Source of the DNA: Gavia stellata
Taxonomy: Eukaryota > Chordata > Aves > Gaviiformes > Gaviidae
Reading direction: 5' to 3'
DNA length: 64,000 nt
NCBI RefSeq assembly: GCF_030936135.1
Contig: NC_082596.1
Location: 96,146,449 to 96,210,448 of the forward strand
Shown here: positions 22,186 through 34,051 of the stretch, piece by piece
Numbering within the stretch: the stretch's first letter is position 1
Layout of the letters: every line of letters begins with the position of its first letter
Notes under the pieces: model-generated
What the model saw: only the letters and a program-made list of their open reading frames with translations
Databases searched by the model: none
Told to the model about the DNA's origin: nothing
Made by a program: the position numbers and the translations under genes

Positions 22186-23349
22186 GTAAGAGCCCGAGTC
22201 GCCGGGCCCCAAATAAAGACCCAGCCCCGGTTCCTCTGCCTCACCCTCGCAGAGGCTTCGCCTGGCTTTGTTAGGGGGGCGGCGGGGTCCTGGAGTTGTT
22301 GCTCGGTGCCTTTCAGGGGGAGCGGGCAGGGGGAAGCGGGCGAGGGTGAGTGCCAGCCGGGGATTGCAGCGTTGGGCTTGCCTCCCTGGGAAGTAAGGAC
22401 CAGACCGTCCTCCTCCCCTGGCTTCCCGAGGGGAGTCGGAGGTCCCCGCATTGGGATGTGGAGGCAGGAGATGCCTGTTGGCCTCCCAGGTTTAAAAGCT
22501 GACGCTTGGTTAACTGCTCAAAAAATAAGCTGTTGGTTAGGTAAGGACTTGAACTGACTGTGCATGCTGTTTTCAGAAATATCCTTGAGTGCAGGCTGCG
22601 AATAGCTTGATGTAACCTTTGGGGGAACAAGAAGCAGAATCTGAATTTTGTGCTAGTGATGGTGTTTTTTTTTTTTAAGTTTGTTTACTAGGTTTTAATG
22701 TGTTTGCATTTGAAAGGCTGTAATTGCTAGATCCTTTATTAATTCAGTGTTGTTCTGTGAAGTAGCCGATGAGAATATGTTAAAATAATTTTTAAATCTG
22801 GCATTTAGTTGTGATGCCACAGTAAAGAATACCCTTGGAAAGAATCCAAAATACCAATGCACTAGACTGTAAAAATAGATCAGAACAGGAAAAGATTTCT
22901 TTCCTTTGAGGGAGTGTGGGGAAAGACAGGGAGGTGCAAGGGGAATAGTTGAGTTGTACACTTATCTCTTCGGTTACCTGTTGACTGCTCAACTTAAGTT
23001 GATCTGTTAAATGCATTTAATGACAAGGAGTGTGAAATAATTTGCATGGTTATAGGGATTTTAATCTGAACACGTTCCTACTACTCAAGGTTTTATTAAG
23101 AATATTTTTGATCGAGTTCACAGTAGATATGAAGAAACTGTAGTGCGACAATATGGTGGTTTTTTTTTTTTTCAAAGCCGGTATGTCATGCTTTTGTAGT
23201 CTTCCAGCAGAAAAGGTTGAGACCTTTTCTATTTTTACATGTCCAAGATGTGAAGGTGCTTCTCACGTTAATCCACATACTGGAATACAGCTGTAATCAC
23301 CCCAGTTTAACTTAAATCCAATTTGCATTGTCTTCAGAACCATTGTTGT

Positions 23350-23500
23350 GGCTAAGGTGTTGGCCTGGGTCTTGAAAGATCAGTGCTTGTTTCCTGCCTC
23401 TTTCGTGGATCTTTGTGCGATCTTCTACAAGTCATGCTGCCTCTGTGGGTCTTAGCATGCCATCTGTAAAATGGAAATCTTGTTTTTATTGGGACTATTC
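23350..23500 (+). repeat. MIR/CORE-SINE relic
   Basis: The order of blocks fits an amniote MIR in sense orientation: AAGGTGTTGGCCTGGGTCTT, then CTGCCTCTTTCGTGGATCTT, TGTGCGATCTTCTACAAGTC, CTGCCTCTGTGGGTCTTAGC and finally CCATCTGTAAAATGGAAATC. The last block is the very typical 'CATCTGTAAAATGG' of MIR. It is an ancient insertion, far older than the CR1 copies. Confidence 0.72.
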
Positions 23501-25114
23501 TATTTTAGAAAGTATGGGGTTTTTTTCTTCCTGTTCATTGAAGCATATATATGGCCTCCATCACAACACTGCTATAATAAGAATAATGTTAACTCTTTAA
23601 AGTGAGTGGATTTGGCAGGTAGAAAACATGAAATACAAATAGAGTTTACAAAGCAAGAACAGAATTAAGATTTAAAAATCATTATTTCAATAGACTAAAG
23701 AGCCTCAGAGCCAGGTGGTTTAATACAGAGCCTGTAGCGTGTGAATTTTGCTGCTTGTGCACATTGGCCTGCAGGTATTCAGCAAGACTGTGCAGTGACT
23801 CTGTCTTTTGCAAGCTTGTGTGGCTTGTGTTTATCTGGCTTTAATACCTGTAATACATATAAATTCGGTTTCTTGGTTGGAACTGGCTTCTGGTTCTGCA
23901 CCAAGAGCCTTACTGGTGAGCTGTGACGCTTGTGTGCGTCCTCACCATGGGCAGCAGGCGATAGCTGTCCTGCTTGCGGCCCAACGTGAGGTTGGAATTT
24001 GGCTGGCCGTTACATGTGCGACTTACACGTTTGAAGCAACTACCTGATCTGAGTGGATTGGGAATACCAGTGAGAAATACTGATCAGAAGTAACTCACGC
24101 TAGTGCAAACATATAGTTTGGGTGCCTCCTAAATGGCAGATGTTGTATGTAACCTGTTGAAGTGCCTACTAGACCTTCTAGTGCCTTGTGAAGATCCTTA
24201 CATTTTCTTCACTGCTAAACTGATAATTTCTATTTTTTACTCAAGATAAATAGTTTAATTTCTCATGATGAAGAATGAATTCTCTTCTTCTATGTGTACC
24301 CACCATAAAATGTCTATATAAACTGGCCCTAAATTGCTGAGTAGTTGCTGCTTGTACTTGGATTGATGCCTTGGCAAGGTTAGAGATGTCAAATGGATTT
24401 TTGGTTTTCTTTGTGTAGCTTGTTTTTATACAGGTCAACTGGATTTTGCTTTCAGAGCAACCATGTCATTGCAAAAATTATTTCACTTGTTAGGATGATT
24501 AATTGGTCTTTCTCTACTGTATTGCATTATTTTAATATTCTGTTTAGTCTTACCTTTCCCTTTTTACATTTTATCTTTTTATATGGAAATTTCCCTTTTC
24601 TAGCTGAATGGAAGTACAAGTTTGAACTGCACTTTGGAATAAGTAGGCTTGTAAAGCAAATTTGGTTTCTAGGCCTGCTTCTCTTAATTGAGCTGAGGCC
24701 AAGAGACCATAGGGTGTGGGGTGTTGGGGGTGGAATTCAGGACCATGCTTTTTATTTGCTTTGTTATCTCATTTATAATTTTGAAGGTATTGACAGAATT
24801 TTCTAAAGTAAAATTAGATAACTCTTTAATAATTATAAAATTTGCTCTTGGAAGCATATCCAAGGTTAGGAAAATCAAATTTTACTAGCTTTGCCTATTC
24901 TGTGTGGAGTTTCTGAATTAAATCTGAAGTTCAGATGCATGCTGTTAATCAGTCTCTAGGTTTTATTAAGGATATTTCTGAGGCATTTTAGATGGGCAAG
25001 TAATGATATTTTTACAATTGGTGAAAAAAGCCTAGAATCTCTGGCAATGCTGTCAGTTGTCCAACTTCCACTATTGTATTAGAGGTAAAGCAGTAAGTTA
25101 TAACTGTAAATTAG

Positions 25115-25165
25115 AATAGGCTTCTGACTCAGTCTTCTAACTACTAGACCACACAGCATCCATAC
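25115..25165 (-). repeat. MIR/CORE-SINE fragment
   Basis: GCTTCTGACTCAGTCTTCTA followed by ACTACTAGACCACACAGCAT resembles the reversed 5' part of MIR (the 'CTGACTCC...CTCTAACCACTAGGCCACAC' block). The fragment is short, so this is tentative. Confidence 0.42.
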
Positions 25166-28100
25166 CTTAACAAACACAGCTACAAAATAGTGATTGTTAT
25201 TAAGTACAAGTGTTCTGTCTTTTTACAAGCAGCAGGCCTGTCGTTCCCCACAGACACAGACTTTTAGCATTCTAAACTAACAAAGGAGGAAAACCAGAAC
25301 ATAGTAAAACTGAACGGTCTGAGTCTGAAAGGCACAGGAAAATCTATCGAAATAATGGGAGACAGAGTTCAGAAAGGAACGGTTTTCATTAGCTGGTATC
25401 AGGTATAATCTCCGGTGCTGCAAAGTTTTTCTAAGTTGGTTGTTGGACTTCATACCTTTAACCCTTGTTCTACTATTATTAGTAGCAGTAGTTTTCTTTA
25501 TATCTGCCTAAGTGTGCTTGTGTGTCGTTTTTAGTTACCTCTCCTGTCTCTCATCCATTTACTCCCCAAAACCAATCTAGATTTCCCTTTCTTCCCCAGA
25601 AAAAAAATCTTGTCTCTCTGGGAACCCTCTGATATTTTTTTTTTTTTTGTCTTCACCTGGGAATCTCAATTTCCTTTCTCAAAGTACACTCTTCCTGAAA
25701 AAGTTGTTCTAACTTACAGTCTTTTAGAAATGCGAATTATATTTCAAAGCCAACTGTATACATCCTGCTGTCTCGCTATAAATATTTGTATTTGGTTGTT
25801 GGAAATAAGGTACAGTATTAAAATGTAACTATGAGGTAATTAGAATATGGAGTTACAGACAATCTTTCTAAATATTTCATTATTTTTTTACAATGGAAAC
25901 TTCACACCTCTCTCTAGGTCTATGAAAGGTTTGACTTTGTTAGGGATGTTATTTTTTAGTAGGACAAATTAGGTTTTGCCGGGTTTCTCCTCTGCTTTTG
26001 ATTGTTAAAATATGCTTTCCTCTAACCTTTCCCTTCAGCTATACTTCTTAACGCATGCGATCTAAAAAGAAAAGTTTTATTTTAGTTCCCTGACAACAGT
26101 TTTTCATGACATGATTTTTCCTTTAGTAAGCAAAATATTTGTCTTGACAGAAATAAACAAGGAACTATGGAGACAGTAGAACTGAAACACTGTTTCAACT
26201 GTAGTTTTGACTGAAACAAAAATTAATCTATTGGGCAATTTATTCCATTAGAGCACAGTAGCCTTGTGCAAACTTTTGCCTTATTAAAAATCTCAGGGCA
26301 GACAATAGGAAAGACATCATCGGAGTGTAGAGCTGAACTTAAAATTACCACTTTTCTCTGAAAGTATCTTTCTTGCCTGGCTTAACTCTTTTTAAAAAAA
26401 AAAACATTTTATGACTTGCTTGCTCTGTCTTCTTCCATCCTCATTTTCATGACAGACAAGTAGCATCAAGGCCCAGTTCTATTTAGGTAAAACTCTTCTT
26501 ATAGCTCTAAATTGCTAAAGATTCCAGAATATATGGGGGCTTTTTTGAGTAGGTTTAAGCTCTTTAATAAAATAAATAGGTAGGAACAGATGTGTGTGTG
26601 TCTATCTAGTTTTTGTGGGTCACAATACTTTCAAAGATGCTGAAACACGGATTTCATCCCTAGGCGGCTTGTCCTAAACCTCTTGTTTCCAGAAAACAGT
26701 TGTTGTTCCCCCTGCCTTGGAGAAAACATGATTTTGGATCATCTTTAGCACATAGCCCTCCATGTGGTGGTTGTGGCACTTTATCTTTTTTGATATGTTG
26801 CTTTGAATAGCATCAGAGATCAGAGAAGAGTGCTGTCGTAGGGAGGGGATGTGCGGTTCTGGTAAGGGTCGCTTTTTCAGACTGAAACTTGTGGAAGCTG
26901 CAATAGGACAGCTGCTAATTATTTCCATATCTGAAGGAATGATCAACGAGATCATGTCTTTGATGTGTATACTTCAAATTATCACCTGTCTGTGGTAGAT
27001 CATAAAATATAAGCAGGGAGCAACTTTTATCTTTGTCTGCAGGAAATTGTAGAAGTAATCTGACTTTGACCTCTTCGGTTAACTTTCCTGTTAGACATCA
27101 GTGTTCAGGGTGTGAACTGTTAGCTTTGAACCTTTGCAGAAGAGGTGTATGTGAATTATGAAATGTGTGGCTGGAAAAGGGTGCTATTTTTGCATTGCTT
27201 TAATTCATTCATGCCTCAGATGGGACACTAGATGCAGTTCCTTGAAATTGCTGTTCTTAAATTCCATGTAATTTGAAACAAACCGAGATGCAAACGTGTA
27301 ATCCAAAATACTGTGTGGCATGGTTCTTAGTTCTTCCTAAGGTGGCCTGAACTGTGAGGAAATGCAACATCCGTTATTTTACCATGTTTATAAGATCCCG
27401 ACAGCTGTTAGGACCTTGTGCTTTGGTCTTTAAATGGCATTGCTAGAGGAAACTACCGTTGGAGGCTGTTGGGATTGTGGGTAAGCAGCTAGTGGTACTT
27501 AGCTGGCAGTATTTCAGAACGAAAATAGATAAAGTGTTTGAAGAGAAGGAAAACTGTGCTTGGTATGACCATGTTTAGGCAATCATTGCTTTGTAGCCAT
27601 TCTCTGCTTTTGGACTACTGAGTATTATGTTTAAATATTTCTGAGTAGAACAGAGTAAAACAAGGTTCAGCTTTGAGCCTGTCCAGTTTTTCTGTTTTAT
27701 GATGTTAGAAATGCCCACACTGTGGAACACAAAGATTTGTTAAAAAGATTAGTAGGCTTTAGACACACATAGCTTCTGTGTTTAGAAGGGACAGGTACAC
27801 ATGCACATGCCTATTACTGCATCCAGAGGTGGTTTTTGAGATCTGTGTTACTGTTCAATACACCTTGAGTGTGTTGTTTATCGAAATTAATTTTGAGTTT
27901 TTAAAAATGTGCAGCTCTTTTAAAATAGAACTTATTTTTGTCCTTTTCTTTGGGCAGATCAAGACTAAGGGAAAAGTTTTATTCTTTTCAGCTCCCTTGC
28001 CCCCTTAGTATAAATGGTAGAGACAGCCTTCTTGTTTTGAAAACAAGATTACCTCTGCTCTGTTGTGCATCTAGTGGGTTTCTTAAATGTGCGTATGGTA

Positions 28101-28909
28101 AGATTTCAGACTTTTAATTAGATTCACTGTAATTTTTAAAAATTTAAAGTTAAATGATGCTTTTGAACATATTGTAATGAACCAGGTGTGGGCTAGATTC
28201 AATATACTTCAGGAAGAGCTTGAGAAGTCCCTGTTCTGCAGAACCTGAGCTCAGAGAGAAGCTGCACGCGCCAGCTGCCCTTCCATGCTGGTCTGTGTAC
28301 CGTGCAGAGCTGGGGTGCGAATCTTGGTACAGAGTTTTGGGGACAAAACTGATACCTTCTTGGTCTCAGGCCTGCAGCGCAGCATGCGCAGGCAGGCATC
28401 TGCTGTTCAGGGAGTCAGCGTGGTGGTACTTCTAGTAATAAGATCAGAGCTAAATCTTTAAATTGACAAACGTACTTGTTGCTGTTGTGTTTTTGAGACA
28501 TTATCAGATCTGAAGTCCTTCATTCCTCTACAGCTGGGTGCAGATTGAGTAGCAGTAGCTGCCTCTGGCTGTGTGGCCGGTGTCTCTTGCATGGACAGGC
28601 TGTCCTTAATGGTGGGAAAGTAGTACAGTATCTTTGCTTATTTGGCCCGCCCTGGGCATGGTTTGAATCTATTAATGGAAACAATTACTGCCTGCTATAG
28701 TGAAATGCCAGCTGCTGCAGCAATTCTGTGCAGATGCTGTTGCTTAACTGGGTAACTTTTCCGATTGCTCAGTTCCTTGTATTTTGCGAGGATCTCTGTT
28801 ACTGACAGCAGTGTGGAGAAGGCTCTTTAAGGAGGTGTGAAAGTGTTGGCTGGAGACAGTGAATTTTATGTCTTCAGTAAGTGCAGCCTACAAAGAAAAG
28901 GCCCTGCTG

Positions 28910-28921
28910 TGACGTGACGTG
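28910..28921 (+). promoter_or_regulatory. Tandem TGACGTG motif
   Basis: TGACGTGACGTG contains two overlapping TGACGTG words, the core used by CREB/ATF and XBP1/ATF6-type bZIP factors. CpG-containing words are rare in this intron. Function is unproven. Confidence 0.25.
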
Positions 28922-31900
28922 CGGCACAGGACTTGTTATCTAGTTAACTTGGGACCTCAAGCACCAAGAACTAAGACAGTCATGCTGTTGCCTGGAAGTG
29001 ATGTTGCTCTGTGCCTTTTTACAAGAGACAGTAGAAGGGATATAAGCTTGTTCAGTCAGTACCTGACTTTGTATGTTGATATGAAATTGGTCATCGGAGT
29101 TTGAGGTTTGCTGGAGCTTGGGCTGCTTGTGTGTGTCTTTACGATCCTTCTGTGGCATGCGATGGGTGTTCATGCATGGGAGGAGCTCGGTAAGTTAACA
29201 ACAAGCAGATTGGAGATTTGCTGTATGAAGGTCCATCAGAAAAATGCATTGGTGGCGGAAAATTGGAAAATTGGAGTTGGAAATCAATGACATGAGCTCA
29301 AGATATCCATGTTGGTGGAGAGTAGGAGTTACACAAGCTGTTTTCAATGCCATGGGAGGGTGTCCCTTTATGTCATTTGTTGTTTTTGGGGAAAAGGGAG
29401 TGAATGGCTTTCTGATGCTGTTGTACTTGGTTAGTGTTAATTAATCTCTGCAGTTCTGGCCTTTATTTTTGATAGTTGCCTTTTAATCTAAAAATAGTAA
29501 TTAAAAAACCCAACCCTCAGTCATCAAAACATCTAATGAAATTCATAACTACATCCTGAACTAATACATTCCTTAGTCATCAGCCACAACCTTTATTTGA
29601 CATTTAGTTACATCCTAAATAGAGACATCCTCAAGCGTGTACATGCTTACCAAATACACCTACATCTTCCTCGGATAATGTGAAGTTAGTGACTTATAAA
29701 TTGTAACTTTTTCACTAGCGGGTAATCTGAATGTTCCGTCTCATTTCACATAGATCACCACAGGGAAATCTGTGTGGTAATAGCCTCTAATGAAGTCACT
29801 AATGATTTATCATCCTATAGTAACTTATTTGCTATTTAAGTGTTATAACTCAGGACAAAGATTTATACCACAATTACTCTTTTGACAGATTAAGCCATGA
29901 ATATATTTTGGTGCTTATTAATAGTATAGTACTTATTTTGAGGTGTATCAGTCAGCACAGCGGTAGAAACGTGTGTCTGAAACATTGCTGTCTGCTTGTG
30001 TTAACCATGCTAGGTAGTGTGTGCTAATGATGATGCTGGAGATATGGCAAAGAGGCTCGCTGTGCGCTAACAACAGGGTATGTACTTACGGTCTGTTTCC
30101 TGGATGCAAGACCACACCAAGCCTGTGCTACTGCCTCTTCATGTTTAGTAACAGCATGGATAGTAGGCTAATACTGTCTTACTTTGAGATTCGTGACATC
30201 ACTGCATCTTCTTTTTGCAGTGCCTGTATATTCCAAGAATTTTAAGCATTTCATAAACATGAATCAAAGCAGCTGCTGTGGCTGCAATGGCATGCTTACT
30301 TCTTCATCTGTTTATGAAGGTACTGTTCAATATGATTAAAAAACTACCAGGATGCATTGTTACCTGTAAATTTTCTATGAAATAATTTGATGCTTTGTTT
30401 TAAAAACACATTGCTGAACCTGTCAACACTTAAATATTTTTTCTGAATTTTTTTTGTATTAGAGAACATTTTAGACTTGCAAATGAAATGAAAAAATGTA
30501 CATGTTATCCTATCTATTGAGCTTACATTTTCTTAGTTTATTCCACGGTCTCTTTTTAAACATAAACATCAATTCCAAGTAAGTAGTGTTCAGAAGCCTC
30601 CAGGCAAGATTACGTTTTCTTCTTTTAGTGTAAGGCTTCCAAGTTCTGAATCTGTCTCTTGAGCTACTGGAATCACTTTTCTAACATTAAATACAATTGT
30701 GTGGAGCTGTCTGTTTTGCTTAGTAATTCTTATATGATGGCAGGGAACAGCAGATCTTAGATAAGAAACTGCAGTACTTGATACTTCTTCCCACATGGTT
30801 TCCACTTTTCGTCTGACTTATGATTAAAATCATGTGCAGTGTAGCTGAGAAGGCCTTTCACAAATTTGATTCTTTCAGAGTTGAAGGAAAAAGGAGTGGG
30901 TGAGGCGGAAGGGGAAGTTTATCTGCAAAACGAATGAATTTGTACAGTGGCTGGCTCTGGCTGCAATGTAATTTTTAATACTTCGGAGTTCTTATTTTTG
31001 TTGAATATTTACTTCAAATTCAGTTTTACTTTGTGATTCAAAAGCCAAGGCTTGTTTTACAGTAGATGAGCTTTTGCTAAAGATAAGTCAACAGAGCATT
31101 CCTGTGGAGGCACAGAGCTGGCGGAAGTTTTCTACTGGCAAAGCGGCTTTACAGCCCTGAATGAGCAGCATCCTGGTCTGCTTTGGAAAGTTTCTTTGTC
31201 AGCATCCGTCGATGTGAGTTTATGTATGCAATGTGCTGTAAGTCTGCAGCATTCCAGACTTGTTTTGGCTCACTAGTGCCACCTCCCTGAATGATGCAAG
31301 TCCAAAGCATTTTGATATTTTTTGGTATTTTTTCCTTCCTGTCGTACCATGTTGTCATTCCCTATTTTGAGATGTTTCTAAATTTCCCTTAGACTTGAAA
31401 TGTGTTTTCAGAGAATTTTATCTAACTAAATCAGGCTGAAACAGAAATTGGCCATTTGGTAAAATAAAGAAACGTTCCTATAGTCACTATATGCAGCTGA
31501 AAACTTTAATACGTTACTTACACGTCCTCTGAATGCTCAGCAAGAAGTAGTTGAGTTTGAGTATGTTTTTAAAGAGAACTTTGCAGTTGTATAATGGAGT
31601 AAGAGCAGAAATCATTTGCAGTCTTCCTGCACTTTGTGGTTGTACTGTATTGGGATAAAAAGATGGTTCTGAAGGTGTTGTCAGAAGTGTATTATGGAAC
31701 ATCATCCCACCGCTCAGCTTTTGCTGTTCTGGAGCATCTTACCGTGACCACAGGTGGATATGCTATTCTGGAACAAACTGTCTAGAAAACAATCTGGTAT
31801 TTTCCATAGTGCCCATTACTTGTAAAAATAAGGAAGTTTTGAATGGTTCTCATTCTTCTTCTGCTGTAAATCTAATCCTTGTCTCTGTTTTACCTGCATT

Positions 31901-32116
31901 CTTGATTCAAGTGCCCTTGAGAAATGCTGCTTCAGTGTCTGCCGAGAAGCTGACGCGCAAGGAAATGCAAAAGATGGCTCGTTAGTGGATTTGCTGCTGA
32001 CTTGGTAGTATATAGGGAAAGGATCCTTGGGGATCAGGACTGGAAGGGTAACAAAAGGCAAAGGATATGTACAGAAGTGGATGCCCAACATGATGAAACT
32101 CCTCAAAATACATGTT

Positions 32117-32155
32117 GAAGGAAAACAAAACAAACAAGCAAACAACAAAACCCAA
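32117..32155 (+). repeat. A-rich (AAAC)n-like low-complexity tract
   Basis: Imperfect AAAC/CAAA repeats of about 40 bp. No retroposed sequence can be recognised beside it. Confidence 0.5.
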
Positions 32156-33491
32156 CAGCATCCAGTAAGCTTTTTTCCATCCTCCTGAAATGATTATGAG
32201 AAACTGGCATTCTCTGGGGTGGTACTACAGTCTTCATGTGTGTTCTGGTTGAGATCCAAGTTGAAAACAGAAAAGAAAATAAGTTCTTGTAAACAGACCA
32301 TTGAACACTGGACAGCTTGCCCTGTAGTCTCCTTGTCAAGAGCTTCCAAGTCCTTAGTATGTTTATTGTTTGAGGTGTTTATAACATTGTAGAAGTTCAT
32401 GTCCATATTCCTAATTTTCACTGCATAGCTGTAACATCCTAATATTGAATTTTTACTGTTTATTATATTAAATGTTCATCATGATTGAGAATCTGTATAA
32501 ATTGGCTGTGAAATAATATACTTGGAAACACTTGTGTGTCTATTAAAAGGATGATGAAAGTGTGTATAAAGATGCAACATTTAAGCGTTCTCCTAAGGTC
32601 TCTTTCAATGGAACAGTATCTTGAATTTTCTTAATAAATTCCGTAGATGTTCTGTCCCTCTCAGCATCCCAGTTCTGTGGTTGCATTCCCCCTTACTGTC
32701 AGAAGTACTGTGTACGGGAGGAGGGGGGATGCCTGACTTCCCTGTGATGGAAGTTAGAAGTTAGCTCTTGCCAGGTCTGGTTTAAAATGCTCAGCAGGGC
32801 ATAGAGGATGGGTGCTGAACCTAGACAGACATCAGTCTAATCTCTCTTCTGTTGTTTAATTACTCTTTGCAGCAGGCTGCATCCTCTCAAGTAGTTTTTG
32901 AAGTTTCACTTTTGCAGATGTGAACATGGCAATGGGAAACTTTTTTTTTCAGAAATACTAACGGTGTGCAAGCTTTGTGCCCTTAGTGTAATCTGTCCTT
33001 ACTGCCATCTACACTTACAGATAGAAGCTTTGCATATGCTTTAAGGAATGTGGTGCACCTTTATGTGAAATGTCAGAAGGGCATCTTGCAGCTTTGTGCT
33101 AGTTTAAACCCAGAAATGCAGATCTGCCGTGTTGTGCTGGCTCAATGCCCTTAGTGTTTTGCAGTGCTCATGTGTTTTCTGAGTTATGTTTCTTCTGGTG
33201 CATGGTCTGACCCGTATTATTGGTTGCTATTTGAGAATTTCTTACCTGAATAAGGAAGAAATTTGTGGCTCATGTGCAAGACAGACTCAAATATACTTTG
33301 AAAATATTCTTGCGCTCAGGACCAAGGTGTAAAATGAGTTCTATAAAAATCTCTCCAAACCAATGTGATCTTAATCTGTCATCCTTTGTCAAGAAGGGTG
33401 TTGTAGAATGACTTCTGGAGGATCTCGCAGTTTAAATGCTTATGTTTTCCTCAAGGTATCTGCATCTTCATCATGGTTCAGAAAAAACGGA

Positions 33492-33522
33492 GGCAAGTGA
33501 CTCACATAAGTGACGTCTTGCC
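33492..33522. promoter_or_regulatory. Composite AP-1 / CRE site with inverted arms
   Basis: TGACTCA (33498-33504, AP-1) and TGACGTC (33511-33517, CRE-like) lie 6 bp apart between inverted arms GGCAAG (33492-33497) and CTTGCC (33517-33522). It could be part of an intronic enhancer. Inferred from motifs only. Confidence 0.3.
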
Positions 33523-34029
33523 TGTTTGCCTTTGCTGTGATTAAAAAGGGAAAGGTCTTTGTCTGTGGACTTTGAAATGAGATACTCTAAAACGGAGTTA
33601 CAGAACTGAATTTTGGGGGAGGATTTTTTTGTCAGAAGTGTATATAAATGAAAGAAAATAGAAATACTAATGATGATGTGCAGTTATGTAGGAAAACAAA
33701 AACTAAATTAGCTAATTTTTTTTTCATTTTCAAGAACCATTGAGGAGTGATAAGAGTCTGACAATCTGCTGACTGGTAGCTGTAATGAACAATGTTGGAG
33801 TTCAGTGAGCTCAAGGCGAGTGTTTGATTAGACTAGGAAACTTGCACGTTTTTTCCAAATAATGGTGGAGAAGCTTTGTACTTGAAATACTTTTGTCATT
33901 CTACTTCGCATCCAAAATAGAAGGCAAGTTATAGATTCCCTACAGAACTTTTGCTCTAAATGGAAGGAGCAAAGGGTGCTATGTTTGTTTTGTTGTTGTT
34001 TTTCTCTTAAAGATCTAGATTGGGCAATT

Positions 34030-34051
34030 CATGATTTTTTTAAAAATCATG
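34030..34051. repeat. Perfect 10-bp-arm inverted repeat
   Basis: CATGATTTTT and its reverse complement are separated by TT. The stem is AT-rich, and no function is evident. Confidence 0.7.

Larger units (their letters stand above)
20900..22190 (+). promoter_or_regulatory. KIF13A: KIF13A CpG-island promoter and first exon region
   Basis: A sharp rise in GC and CpG covers the KIF13A start. No TATA box is seen, which fits a broad housekeeping-type promoter. Motifs consistent with this are a near-perfect NRF1 palindrome (ACGCATGCGC, 21132-21141), a half-like NRF1 site (21201-21210), a YY1-type AAGATGGCGG (21390-21399), an inverted CCAAT box (ATTGG, 21405-21409) and an octamer-like ATGCAAAC near 21454. 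Long open frames on both strands here are a by-product of few stop codons in GC-rich DNA. The transcription start cannot be placed precisely. Confidence 0.75.

Noticed and set aside
20769-22451. 560-codon antisense open frame over the KIF13A promoter
   Set aside because: CpG-island composition lacks stop codons on both strands. It crosses exons and introns of KIF13A and has no domain.
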